A DNA stretch of 64,000 bases, from NCBI GenBank assembly GCA_009617715.1, contig VTFK01000275.1, positions 558,001-622,000 on the forward strand. The letters are read 5' to 3'. How positions within the stretch are numbered: position 1 is the stretch's first letter; each line of letters starts with the position of its first letter. This document shows, one piece after another, positions 13,141 to 23,302 of this stretch. The translations under genes were made by a program, and so were the position numbers. The DNA is from Plectrocnemia conspersa (taxonomy: Eukaryota > Arthropoda > Insecta > Trichoptera > Polycentropodidae). Below the pieces are notes generated by a model, which was not told the origin of the DNA, did no database searches, and saw nothing but the letters and a program-made list of their open reading frames with translations.

Positions 13141-13317
13141 CTTGGATTTCACTACCGATGTAAGTCGAACCAAGAACATCTATAATAGTTCAAAATAAGA
13201 CTTTTTATATACTGATATAAAAATAGTAAAGATCAAATTGCATTGTCTTAGAAACCTTATTGTAAATATTGTAAAGCCCTTGCCGTTGCTATTATAACAA
13301 ATACAATTCGTTCCATA
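13141..13317 (+). repeat. 177-bp direct repeat, left copy
   Basis: This copy matches 15677-15853 over its full length with four mismatches by eye (about 98% identity) and no gaps. It abuts the left inverted repeat of the long-TIR element. It is far longer than any transposon target duplication I know, so duplication by repair or recombination is more likely than a standard target site. Confidence 0.92.
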
Positions 13318-13318
13318 T

Positions 13319-13620
13319 ACCTCGGAATGAAAGATAACAAGCTGAAATTTTGCACAGACCTTTGTTTTGGCGTTCTAAAGATAGGGTAAACAGTCTCATA
13401 AGATATCGTGTCTGCTAATCAAGATATTAAAGGTCAAAGGTCATAAAAATCATTTTTTTGCAAATATCTCGCCTTCTTTGCGTCGCATGTCATTAGATAT
13501 TTTACAAAACTTATAGAAAATAAAATTTTCTACAAGTTTGTTATAAATTATTTCTTCGTATGGTTAATGGTTTTCGAGATATAGCGCGGGGAGTGGGAAG
13601 CGCGCATCCGTTTGTAGGAT
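13319..13620 (+). repeat. Left terminal inverted repeat
   Basis: About 302 bp, pairing with 15338-15643. It contains AGGTCAAAGGTCA at about 13429-13441 (a direct repeat of two nuclear-receptor-like half sites, AGGTCA) and a GAGATATAGCGCG block near the inner end. The decayed gene reads into this arm. Confidence 0.85.
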
Positions 13621-15205
13621 AACGCTATGTAAACTACGGAGCAAGAGTTACCTGCACATTCTTCCACAGTTTCATAGGAAACATCGCAAATTGTTATCTG
13701 CTGAATGAACCCATCTAAAGCATTATAACTTTCAATCTCCATATCTTCAAAAATCATCATCGATAATGCTAAAAGTAATACGTATGGCCTCTGATACTTC
13801 TTGCAAAAGCGGGACCATCCAACATTTTGTCGACAGAATTCGATGCATAAATTGTACTGAGAGCTTCCTTGATTCCGCTTCCATTCATTATATACCCTAT
13901 GCATCCAATAAAAGACATAATCATATGAAAGCCTCCTAGTTTCACAACTACTCTGGACAAGTCTGAGCTAGCATCTGAAGCTGCTACGATTTCACGTGCT
14001 TTTATGTACAACGGCTGATCAAAAGTTATTAAGCATGTTCTTTGTTCATGTTTCTTGGCAGTGTTTATAGCACACTGTAATGTAGTGTAAATTGTGTCCA
14101 TATTACTCACAGGATGACGAATAAAAGAAAGAAACAGAATCCGAGAAGTTACAAAGTTCTCATTGTTTTTTGTAAGTTGTTCAATAAATCCATTCCACCC
14201 TGGCAACGGTGATATATTTTTCCACTTTCCGTACTTCCACAACAAATCAACTACATTAAATATTTGTTAGGTTAGTTCTTCTACATCATTAAAATTTTGA
14301 ACTTGAATCTCTTGCTCAATCCGGGTACGACATGATTTTCATACACTATAAGGGGTATATATGATAGTGCTGCTAACTCCTTTGCACTTGGTTTTGTTGT
14401 AAATTTCTTTATGCGGTCATCAGATATAACTTCAGATTTTGGAGTTATTATTTTTATCATTCCCATTATATGAACAGTATTATAGCCATCAAGAGTATAA
14501 ATATTTTTCTGCATTATCTGCTGCATACTGTACTAAGGAACTTGACTATGATGGTTGATTACGAAGCTGTGGGTGATAAACAGCTGAAATTTAACATTTT
14601 ACAGTATCACTATATGAAGCGAAAAAACCTAAACTTGACAAAACATCCAAAAGTCTTTTTGGATGTTTGGCCTATCTGTATTTTTTTCTATGAAGAAATA
14701 CAGATAGGCCTATTAATAACTGCGAAGAAAAGGACCGTTTTCGTATGGAAGTCATTATAGCATGACTTATAGCTGTGTATTTCGTTTTAAAATGCCCCGT
14801 CTTTCCTTTTCTTTTCTTTATAATAACTTCTTGCAGAAAATGTAATAAAGTTTTCAGAATTTCTTCATTAATATTTTACTCGGGGGCGGATAAGACTTGG
14901 TCTCAACAACAGAAGATCGAATATCTTCTCTAATAATCGCCGCAGCAGCTTCCACTACGCGCAAGTGTTCTTCTTCCGAAGTGCCTTTTTATTTTCATAC
15001 CAAGCTATGGATAAAACTTAAGCTTGAGCATCGCGAAAAGAAAAAATAGGGAATGATCCAATCTTCGTTATAATTATAATATCAATTAAATATTTTTCTC
15101 TTAATTTGGAAATGATCTTCTTATCATCTGGTACATACTCCGTAAGGACATCTCTCAACTCTTTCAATTTTTTCGCACAAATTTCTTGTCGAGCAATATT
15201 TCATT
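13548..15205 (-). pseudogene. Decayed gene of an uncharacterised invertebrate repeat family
   Basis: The function is unknown to me. The fragments line up in the order I recall for a family of hypothetical proteins present in many copies in arthropod, mollusc and cnidarian genomes. N-terminal part (15200-14850): LRDVLTEYVPDDKKII, then VEAAAAIIREDIRSS. Next comes YTLDGYNTVHIMGMI (about 14490), then LLWKYGKWK and PLPGWNGFIEQL (about 14240-14180). The core has CLITFDQPLY (about 14025) and LGGFHMIMSFIGCIG (about 13930), then GSGIKEAL and FARSIRGH. Breaks: a frameshift and a TAA near 14290-14265, another shift near 13790, and several in the N-terminal part. D of TFDQ and H of GGFH are 31 residues apart, loosely like the D...CxxH layout of some RNase H-like transposases; that comparison is my inference. 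Confidence 0.65.
14641..14710. repeat. Two adjacent perfect hairpins
   Basis: The first hairpin is 14641-14668: 12-bp arms AAACATCCAAAA / TTTTGGATGTTT with a 4-nt loop. The second is 14669-14710: 15-bp arms GGCCTATCTGTATTT / AAATACAGATAGGCC with a 12-nt loop. They touch each other inside the long-TIR element, and neither arm has a mismatch, unlike the decayed gene around them. Confidence 0.9.
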
Positions 15206-15337
15206 TTTAATTCCTAATAATACAATGAAGAAAGTAATAAAATTATGGTTCAAACGACTTGCCGAGACCACTTTTTTTTCACGATTGTTTACTTTTTTCA
15301 AAGCTTATACCAAGTTAAGCAGGTAGAAATACTCGCT

Positions 15338-15643
15338 GGATTCTATAAACGGATGTACGCCTCCCACTCTTCGCGCTATATCTCAAAAACGGTTAATGAT
15401 ACAAAACAAATATTTTTACTAAACTTGTAGATAATTTTATGCTTTACAAGTTTTGTGAAGCATCTAATGACGTGCAACGCATAAAACGCGAGATATTTGC
15501 AAAAAAAAACAAATTTTGTGACCTTTGACCTTTGATATCTTGATTAGCAGACACGATATTTTATGAGACTTTTCACCCTGTCCTTAGAACATCAAAACGA
15601 AGGTCTGTGCAAAATTTCAGCTTGGTATCCTTCATTCCGAGGT
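15338..15643 (-). repeat. Right terminal inverted repeat
   Basis: About 306 bp, the inverted counterpart of 13319-13620. It ends in TTCATTCCGAGGT. The 33 bp beyond it (15644-15676) are present on this side only. Confidence 0.85.
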
Positions 15644-15676
15644 TTAGCCTTTATTTCTCCTTATTTGACTGGACTA

Positions 15677-15853
15677 CTTGGATTTCACTGCCGATGTAAG
15701 TCGAACCAAGAACATCTATAATAGTTCCAAATAAGACTATTTATATACTGATATAAAAATAGTAAAGATCAAATTGCATTGTCTTAGAAACCTTATTGTA
15801 AATATTGTAAAGCCCTTGCCGTTGGTATTATAACAAATACAATTCGTTCCATA
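15677..15853 (+). repeat. 177-bp direct repeat, right copy
   Basis: Same orientation as 13141-13317, from CTTGGATTTCACT to CGTTCCATA. The match stops sharply at 15853 (GCGG follows, against TACC in the left copy). Confidence 0.92.
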
Positions 15854-17489
15854 GCGGTATTTTTAACCTGCAGACAACGCACTGGGAATTGCTGCATTAG
15901 ATACTTTAGAGAAGAAGAGTTTTTCAATAAAAAAACATACAGAGGTAGTATGACCCAAGTAACATACTTAATAAATTCATCAACTTTTAATAATTGACAC
16001 ACTTTAATATACAAACTAAAAATACAATTAAGTGTTGTATAAGAAAAAAACATATTTTAGGTTAAAGAATAAACCTCGTAGAATAGTTTCACTGGCGCTT
16101 ACTGAAAGCTTGAACTATTTATATTTAACTGTTTAATTACTTTGCAAAAGACCTACTTCGCGTGTATATATAACACATATGTGCGGCTAGGGAAGAAAGC
16201 GTGTTCATGCTAACCAACCATTAGTGTTGGATAAAGGTATGACTTGTATAACTTTGGCGGCATTAACACGGTGACTATTTGCCAAGAATGCAAGATAAAA
16301 GCCTTCGAAAGGCTTTTGTCGTGTCGAGGGACACTCAAGTTATGCAATTTATTTGCTACACAAGAGAACTCAAATGCTGCGCCATTGTCTTATCGGAAAA
16401 TTTTGCATGTGACAACTAGAAGCTTGTGATAGCTTTAAAAATGTAACACTGAAGCTGATCCACTTTCAACGCTTGCCTAGCATGTAATACATCGCAATGA
16501 TTGAATTGATACTATAAAGGGTGATGCACGAATATTGCAATAGACTAAATATAAACATCTCAAATTTAATTGTATGTTTTTTGCATTTTCAGGAAATAAA
16601 TATTTTGCTATGTACTAATAAGGATTAAAAAAAATGATGCAAATCTCTGTTTAAATTCTGCATTGAAGTGATTGCACAAATGCGTCATAAAATCAATAGT
16701 CAAAATAGCAATATTGCACGAATTTTATTTACATTCATAACTCACTGATATAACCTTTTAGGTCGTGATAGTCTTAATTTAATTAATTTTACTATGATTC
16801 AGACTTTGTATTTCTAAAGATAATGGATATTTAATATATATTGTTTTATTATTAAATGTTAAATGTATCATCATTGATGTTACATATGTACAAACGAATG
16901 CTTATCCGAAGTCAGCCATATAATCAAACGTTGCGTGTTGAATCAATCCATTCGGAAGCTCTGCTTTATTGGTGTCGAATATTTGTTATATGCCTCCATA
17001 TAGAGATAAACGATTAAATAATTATTGAATTAAATTAGTTGTGAGAATTCGCTACGAGATGTCGATTTCATATTGAATCTCGACAAAGGCAGTCTCTTGA
17101 ATGGAAACTCAATAACAATTCGCAGAATGAGTCTTTCCGAAGAGAGAGACAGAGAGAAAGAGTTTTTTGTCCATCTTTTCCTTCCCTTGTGAGATCTTTT
17201 CTCCCCTTGTCGTTAATTACGTAATTCAGCGTGATTCAATAAGGCCGGGGCATTAATTTCCTGTATTGGCACGTTGCGAATACAAATGTTGTATCCCTTA
17301 TACGCTTTTTTCTCCGCTGAACGCTCGAAAGTGCTGATGTGTATTACATTTTATATGTATGTATATATTGTATATATATATAATTATTATTATATATTTT
17401 TTATAATTTACTTTGAAATTCATCGCGATCTTAATTTAAATACAAAGAAAATATTTTTAAATTGCCATTGTTTGATCACTATATTTGGT
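15854..17489. other. Non-coding stretch
   Basis: No gene was recognised. There is a small perfect hairpin near 16292 (AAAAGCCTT / AAGGCTTTT). A GA-rich tract lies at 17136-17165 (AGAGAGACAGAGAGAAAGAG). Confidence 0.5.
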
Positions 17490-17493
17490 TTAA

Positions 17494-17755
17494 CACAGTC
17501 AGTTCGAGAGGTATACATTTCATCATTGTTTATAATTGAGTTTATGCCCCTACTATTAGCTCTAAAGCAAACGATACGGAAATACGTTCGATATACTTAT
17601 CATTAATGCTGTTTATATTTTGAAAAAAATTATATAAATTAAAATCATTACTATATTTTTTTATATAAAATAATCAACAGGAGTAATGATCAGTATATAT
17701 CCATTTTTTTCAGTTATGAATATCAATGAAATAATTAACACTCGAACTGACTGTG
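17494..17755. mobile_element. TTAA-flanked MITE (piggyBac-like)
   Basis: This is a 262-bp non-coding element bounded by TTAA on both sides (17490-17493 and 17756-17759). The first 15 bp of each end, CACAGTCAGTTCGAG, are perfect inverted repeats. A weaker inverted similarity continues for about 30 bp (ATTTCAT then ATAATTGAG / ATAACTGAA). TTAA duplication is the piggyBac signature; the assignment rests on that and on the termini, as no transposase is present. Confidence 0.8.
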
Positions 17756-17759
17756 TTAA

Positions 17760-20700
17760 CGCAAATAGAGTATAGTATTATTTCGTTTATCGCAAACTGC
17801 CACCTAATTTAACTAGTATAGTGGTGAGATAAGGCATTTAAATACATATTTGGTTTTTTGTATTATATGTTCAAAAGCTCATTATTTTTAATTATTAAAA
17901 AAAACTATCATCCAATTAATCTATATTAAAAATATGTAGTCCACAAACTGAGCCTAAATGTTTGGTTTAGTTTTTTAATTCATAAGTTTCAGACTCTTTA
18001 ATGAAAAGTTTTGCAATTATTGCAAACATCGAAAATTACATGGTTGATTTTATATTTAATATGAAAAAAGATATATTTGCCCGCACAGTGATTTTTTTAT
18101 ATAAGCTCCCAATTTATTGACTTGCTATTTTATTTTACATTTATTGTTTCGATACTTGAATTAATTGTATAGTTTCAGCTAAAAGATTTACAATAAATAT
18201 TTTTTATGTAATGAAAATATAGATCTTTATTTGACCATGTTTTTTAAATAATATGCTGATATACTATTTTTATATTGATAACGTGTCCAGTCCATAAATA
18301 TATATGTATATCGTTAGTAGTATTACGAGCAAGCAACGGTCAAAAGTAATTGCCCAATGCTCAATATGCACGTATACGTATACGTATACATACCTAGGCA
18401 TTATTGGTTGAATTTCAGATGCTGCAACTGCGCCGAATCCCACGTGCATTGGGTTAAACGCGTTTATAGCATCATACGATCGCAATCCATTATTTGCATA
18501 ATCGGCTGTAATGTTACGACCGTTTGATGAGGTCGCCTATTATTGGGATGCTAGTCATTATGCACTGAACGTATACACCCACCTATTTCTAGATATCCTT
18601 ATCGGCCGCAGTCCACCCTTTGAATTGTATTATAATATTTAACGTTAAAGGAAAAAAATATTCTACAAAAGTATATATCTATATATCCAAAGATATTTAG
18701 GGGGGATCTAAAGGGGGGGTGGATAACATGGGGCAGACTCGGTGGAGTATTTATGAACATGACTTTCGTGTGCAATGGACCAGATCATAATCAGTTTTCA
18801 CTGTCGGACCGGAGTGCTTAAGATCTCCTCTTAGTCGTTCTTTGTTTCTGCAAAACTCTGGCATAGACGTTTTCAAGGGGTGTGCAATGATATCAGGTAT
18901 GGCTCGTCATAATTTATTTTTTGACGAATTGACTGAAAAATCGATTATATGAATTTCGCTGGAGCCATAACGTATTTACTATTTATTTATCTATTTAAAT
19001 TAAAATTAATAATTACTTATAAACGTTACCATAAAGTGATCTTGATCATTCAAAACCCTTGCTTTAACCCAATCCGAAATTTTCTTTAATAAAACATGGT
19101 CATCATAGATTGACATTGACAGTATAAATTATCATTTTTTATAACAATTTGCCTAATAATAAACGGATTGCTATTATAAAATATAAATAATTTTCTATAT
19201 ACGTATTTTAAAATGCAAGATCAGAAAACTTTTTTAATTCACAAAAATAAATTTAACCTAAACAATGCTTGTGCAACGGTAGTGACAATTAGGAATAATT
19301 TAACATTTAACATGAATTTATAAAAATATGTCTGTTGAAGAGTGTGTTAATTTATTGTATATGTATATGAAATTTTAAATAAAACTTCTTTTTAAAGCGA
19401 CTTTTATGAGGAATTAAAAAAATCTATCAAGTCATTAACTTCAAATTTATAATAGAAAAAAATAGAGAAATATCAATTGGATGCGAAGCGCAAACCTATG
19501 TATTATACATATAAAATTATATTTTCAATACATATTAGGCAATGCTATAATGCAGGACTTCAATACGGTTCTAAGTATATACATATGTCTTTAAAAGCAT
19601 ATATTTCGTTTAATTAAAAGAGTTGCTGAACAATATCAGTCATTGAACTTTGCACATTAAAACTTCCAATGCAGGAACTCTTGTTTTGTATTTTATGATG
19701 ATTTTCAATATATCATTAGAAATATAATTATTGTCATTTGAAAAACAGCAGTCCCTAAAACACATTCACTCAGTTTATCAAGCGAAAAATATGATCGTGT
19801 GCAACGGCAAAGCACATTTAAGCGAGATATTTATTCCGCCATCGCCTGTGGGGTTACAGCGTTTCACTTAAAACTAACGCGGCGAGACCGCGGGGGTGGA
19901 TTATACCCTGACACACAATAATAATATATTTTTCCACTTCGTGGTCGCGCACGATCGCAGATAAATCAAAACTTACCCTTCGATGGGTGGAAAAAGAGGA
20001 TTGGTTTAGAGCAAAGTCAAAAACTATTGTTTTTTCTCATATGCGCCCCAAAAAATGCATACATAAAATAGAACAGGATACCTAAATATTTTTTTGTTTA
20101 CAGGATTAAACCAATATAATTTATGGTCTCTATGTGCATCACTAAAGTTGCAGTAGTTGTGATGCTGCTGCACTTAGGGCTGCTGCGTTTGCAATGAAGC
20201 TGTTTCAATCAGTAACGGAGGCTGAGCACGACCCCACACCTCTCTTACGGCGACCCTATAACCATTAATCTGCTATAATACCATTTCGTAGCCATACACT
20301 ATGAAAACATTGTATGCATGGTCGAGTTTAAAAAATTGAAAATTCAACAAGTTTTAATTATTTTTAGCGCAGCAATTTTTCGCATCAGACTACAGTAACC
20401 ATTGTTTTTATAATTAATATAATAATTAATGTTTTTATTTAAATTACAATAGCTAATATATACTGTAAAATAGCAATTTGTAAATGTTGTTTTAACGGAA
20501 CGATAAAATTTTATCGGTACAAAAAAATAGAAATTAATATAAAATGCAAAATGTTTATAAGCAAAGTTGTATAGCGAATCGATAAAATTTGCAATTTGTA
20601 TGAAATATATTTGTATAAAATAAAATACACCGGACAGGCATATGTTATAGATTATAATTATTGTGGTAAGTGCGCTTTTTTAATTAAATACATGGGTTAA

Positions 20701-22152
20701 TACCGATAGAAAATTTTACGCTGATTTTAGAAACGCCAAAGAATTATTTCTAGCATGACAGGTTTTTGTGGGATTTCAATTTTTGCAAAATGTGTTATGT
20801 GTGTTCTAATGTTTTTAATGGCAACACTACTCAAATATCAATTTGACAATTAACTGAGCACGTTTTTTTGTGTAAATAATGAAAAAAAATTGTGAAAAAT
20901 GCCTCGAAACTATTTTTGTTATACGTGCGTACAGTTTTGGAGAAAAAGGCGTATGAACTTAATTTCAAGTGCCAAGTGGGCGACCAGGATAAATCATGGA
21001 CATGAGCAAAATAATAGTAATAAACTGAAATTACTTATCCATTTTTACATAAATTTCTGATAAATGTATAACAATAAAAACGATTGTTGATAAGCGAGAT
21101 TTTTTAATATGTATTATATATTAAATATAGTATTATTAAGTAACGCTGGTGGTCAGAATATAACTTGCAAGGTCTGCAACTTCCAATTTCACAGTTGATC
21201 GGCCCAAACGACCCCGATAGCTAATGCCGCCATAGCACTAGACTTACCCTATATATTACCGCGGTTATCCTTTCGGAATATTTCATTATTACATCATATA
21301 TCATTTGAGAAAAATCTTTTCAATTCCCAGGCGCAACATCAGAGCTCTCCTAAATTAATACATATTTTCGGATTGCAGCACCTACCATCTTCTTCGTATA
21401 CAATATCAATGCAAATTGCTGCCCCCAGAGATCTCGATTAGTATTGTTCTTTTTCAACAACAAAAAAGTTTGCTCAGTAATAAAGCGAAACTGAGGCGAT
21501 TCGAATCCGCTTTATAGGCACGACAGGCGCTTACTGTCGCGAATGGGATCAATTTTAAAATGATCCATAAAACCAAAGTCTGTTTCCGCTCACGTTTGAA
21601 TTGCTCAAAGTTTTGGTGAATTGATTTTGAGTTTGAAAGTGACGCAATTTCAGAGGCACTCAAACAGAATTACTTGTGTCTATGTAAAATTATACCGAGA
21701 GAGGTAGAAAAAAGCGTCGATCCCGCAAGAAGACGTGGTGATCTGAAACTTTTATAAGGAACGAGAGATTGTAGGGGGCATAGACGACGATACACGCAGC
21801 CATGAAGTTTTATCTAAAGTCTGTGCATAATACATGCATAAGTGCATGTATGGCCCAGGACTAAAAAGTTTATCTTTAAGTAAATCCGATCTAAACAAAA
21901 GTTTGACGCTGCACGCGACGGTAGCAATACGTTGCACATCTGTGACGACAAGAAAAGTTACGCATATATGCAGGAACCTTACCGATAGGGTAAGTGATCT
22001 AGGAAAATACCAAGGGCGCCTTATATATTATATAATAAAAAACAATATCATAAAAGTGCAACCTTTTCAAAAAATGTGATTAAATGTGAATGTATAAGAA
22101 AATTTATTATGCAACTCGATTTGCTAAACATACAACACGAAATATAGCTATT

Positions 22153-22157
<5 letters not shown>
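17760..22157. other. Non-coding stretch
   Basis: No gene was recognised. It contains a short GTATAC tandem (about 18371-18388), G-rich runs at 18700-18721, and two more GC-rich patches (19790-19920 and 20150-20290) that could be regulatory. Short frames such as 18270-18485 and 21454-21663 show no motif. Confidence 0.5.

Positions 22158-22245
<88 letters not shown>
22158..22245. repeat. (TA)n microsatellite, ~44 units
   Basis: An uninterrupted TA dinucleotide run of about 88 bp. It creates spurious Tyr-Ile reading frames on both strands. Runs of this length are prone to length variation and assembly error. Confidence 0.97.
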
Positions 22246-22248
<3 letters not shown>

Positions 22249-22980
22249 AAAATGTATGATATATACATGGTAACAATACAAAAAAACGCCCTATTTTACT
22301 GACACGAATAATTGCGAAACAATCCTTGGTCTCCTGACAACAGCGAGTATTCAATTAGCCTTTATCAAAGGTGCACAAATGGATTGAATTGAAATTGACA
22401 TATACTCAGACGATTTTAAATTTAAAAAAACTTTTACATGTAGTACACGCATTAAAATTTCATACCATTAAAATCGATCCCCAGACGATACGTTTCGCAC
22501 AAATTGAATTTTGTTCTGAACACTTTTTATATACTATATACTTATACGTGAGTGAGATTGAAAAAAAGAGAGATGTGACATTTGTCACACGCAAAATATA
22601 TGTATTATGCATATAGGATCAATTAAAATTCAGTATTTTGTATCACATATATAACACAAGTCGAATGTACACCTGAGCTACGACAAAATTGAATATGTTC
22701 ATATAAATCGAATAGAAGAAGACTACCAAATGTACCTCACACCTGAAACTCTCATTCTTCTTTATATATGTAGCTAGCTTTCAAACAGTTTTCAACAAGT
22801 CCATTATCAGAAATCGAAATGCGTTTTGATTCACCTCAAACATATAGCATAAAAAATACAAGCAATGGTGTAGGGTCTAACATTAAATATAGCTATATTC
22901 GTAGAAATTTACCCTCCTCAAAAACATATTATAAATTCATGAATTAACAATATATTTTCTATCCTCTCCATAAAATAAAA
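22246..22980. other. Non-coding stretch between microsatellite and hairpin
   Basis: I see no gene or repeat family here. The open frame 22371-22616 has no recognised motif. Confidence 0.45.
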
Positions 22981-23006
22981 TGTCGAAGGCACACTTGCCT
23001 TCGACA
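22981..23006. repeat. Perfect 11-bp hairpin
   Basis: The arms TGTCGAAGGCA and TGCCTTCGACA are separated by 4 nt. It lies 24 bp before the hAT MITE and outside its termini, so it is not explained by that element. Confidence 0.9.
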
Positions 23007-23029
23007 TATATGAAATATATATATATCGA

Positions 23030-23294
23030 CAGTGGCGTAGCTAGGGTATGTGCCGCCCGGGGCAATCCTTAAAATTGCAGCCCCTATACATTTTTTTGCA
23101 GGGTCATAAAATCAGCATTTCTTAGAATAATAAATTGAATTTTATTAAGCTCTTGCTATTCGTAGATTTACCTAAATTTTAGTTTATTCAGGGTTAAGAA
23201 CCACACTAGACGATTCCATTGCGAATATGCCGCCCCCAAGCAAGTGCCGCCCGGGGCGGCCCGCCCCCTCCGCCCCACCATAGCTACGCCACTG
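23030..23294. mobile_element. Non-autonomous hAT element (265 bp)
   Basis: The termini are CAGTGGCGTAGCTA, exact inverted repeats of 14 bp that continue as GGG / TGG. Perfect 8-bp target duplications TATATCGA lie at 23022-23029 and 23295-23302. The interior is non-coding, with GC-rich ends: TGCCGCCCGGGGC occurs at 23051-23063 and again at 23245-23257 in direct orientation. The first nine terminal bases, CAGTGGCGT, equal those of the hAT element at 8358, but the rest differs, so this is a different family. Confidence 0.95.
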
Positions 23295-23302
23295 TATATC
23301 GA

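Larger units (their letters stand above)
13318..15676 (-). mobile_element. Unclassified element with ~300-bp terminal inverted repeats
   Basis: The left arm is 13319-13620 and the right arm 15338-15643; they are inverted and about 83-85% identical by eye. Both begin ACCTCGGAATGAA and share CAAGCTGAAATTTTGCACAGACC and the block GTGTCTGCTAATCAAGATAT. The right side has 33 more bases ending in TATTTGACTGGACTA at 15676, exactly where the direct repeat starts; the left side lacks this extension. A decayed minus-strand gene of an uncharacterised multi-copy invertebrate family fills the interior. I cannot place the element in a superfamily. Confidence 0.8.

Noticed and set aside
13141..15853. LTR retrotransposon with 177-bp LTRs
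   Set aside because: The repeats do not begin TG or end CA, no primer-binding site or polypurine tract was seen, and the interior carries long inverted repeats and no gag, protease or RT.
17274..17606. 110-codon Tyr/Ile-rich forward frame
   Set aside because: It runs through AT-rich sequence into the TTAA-flanked MITE, so it cannot be one old gene; composition explains it.
22048..22354. Overlapping Tyr-Ile-rich open frames on both strands
   Set aside because: They are direct translations of the TA microsatellite.
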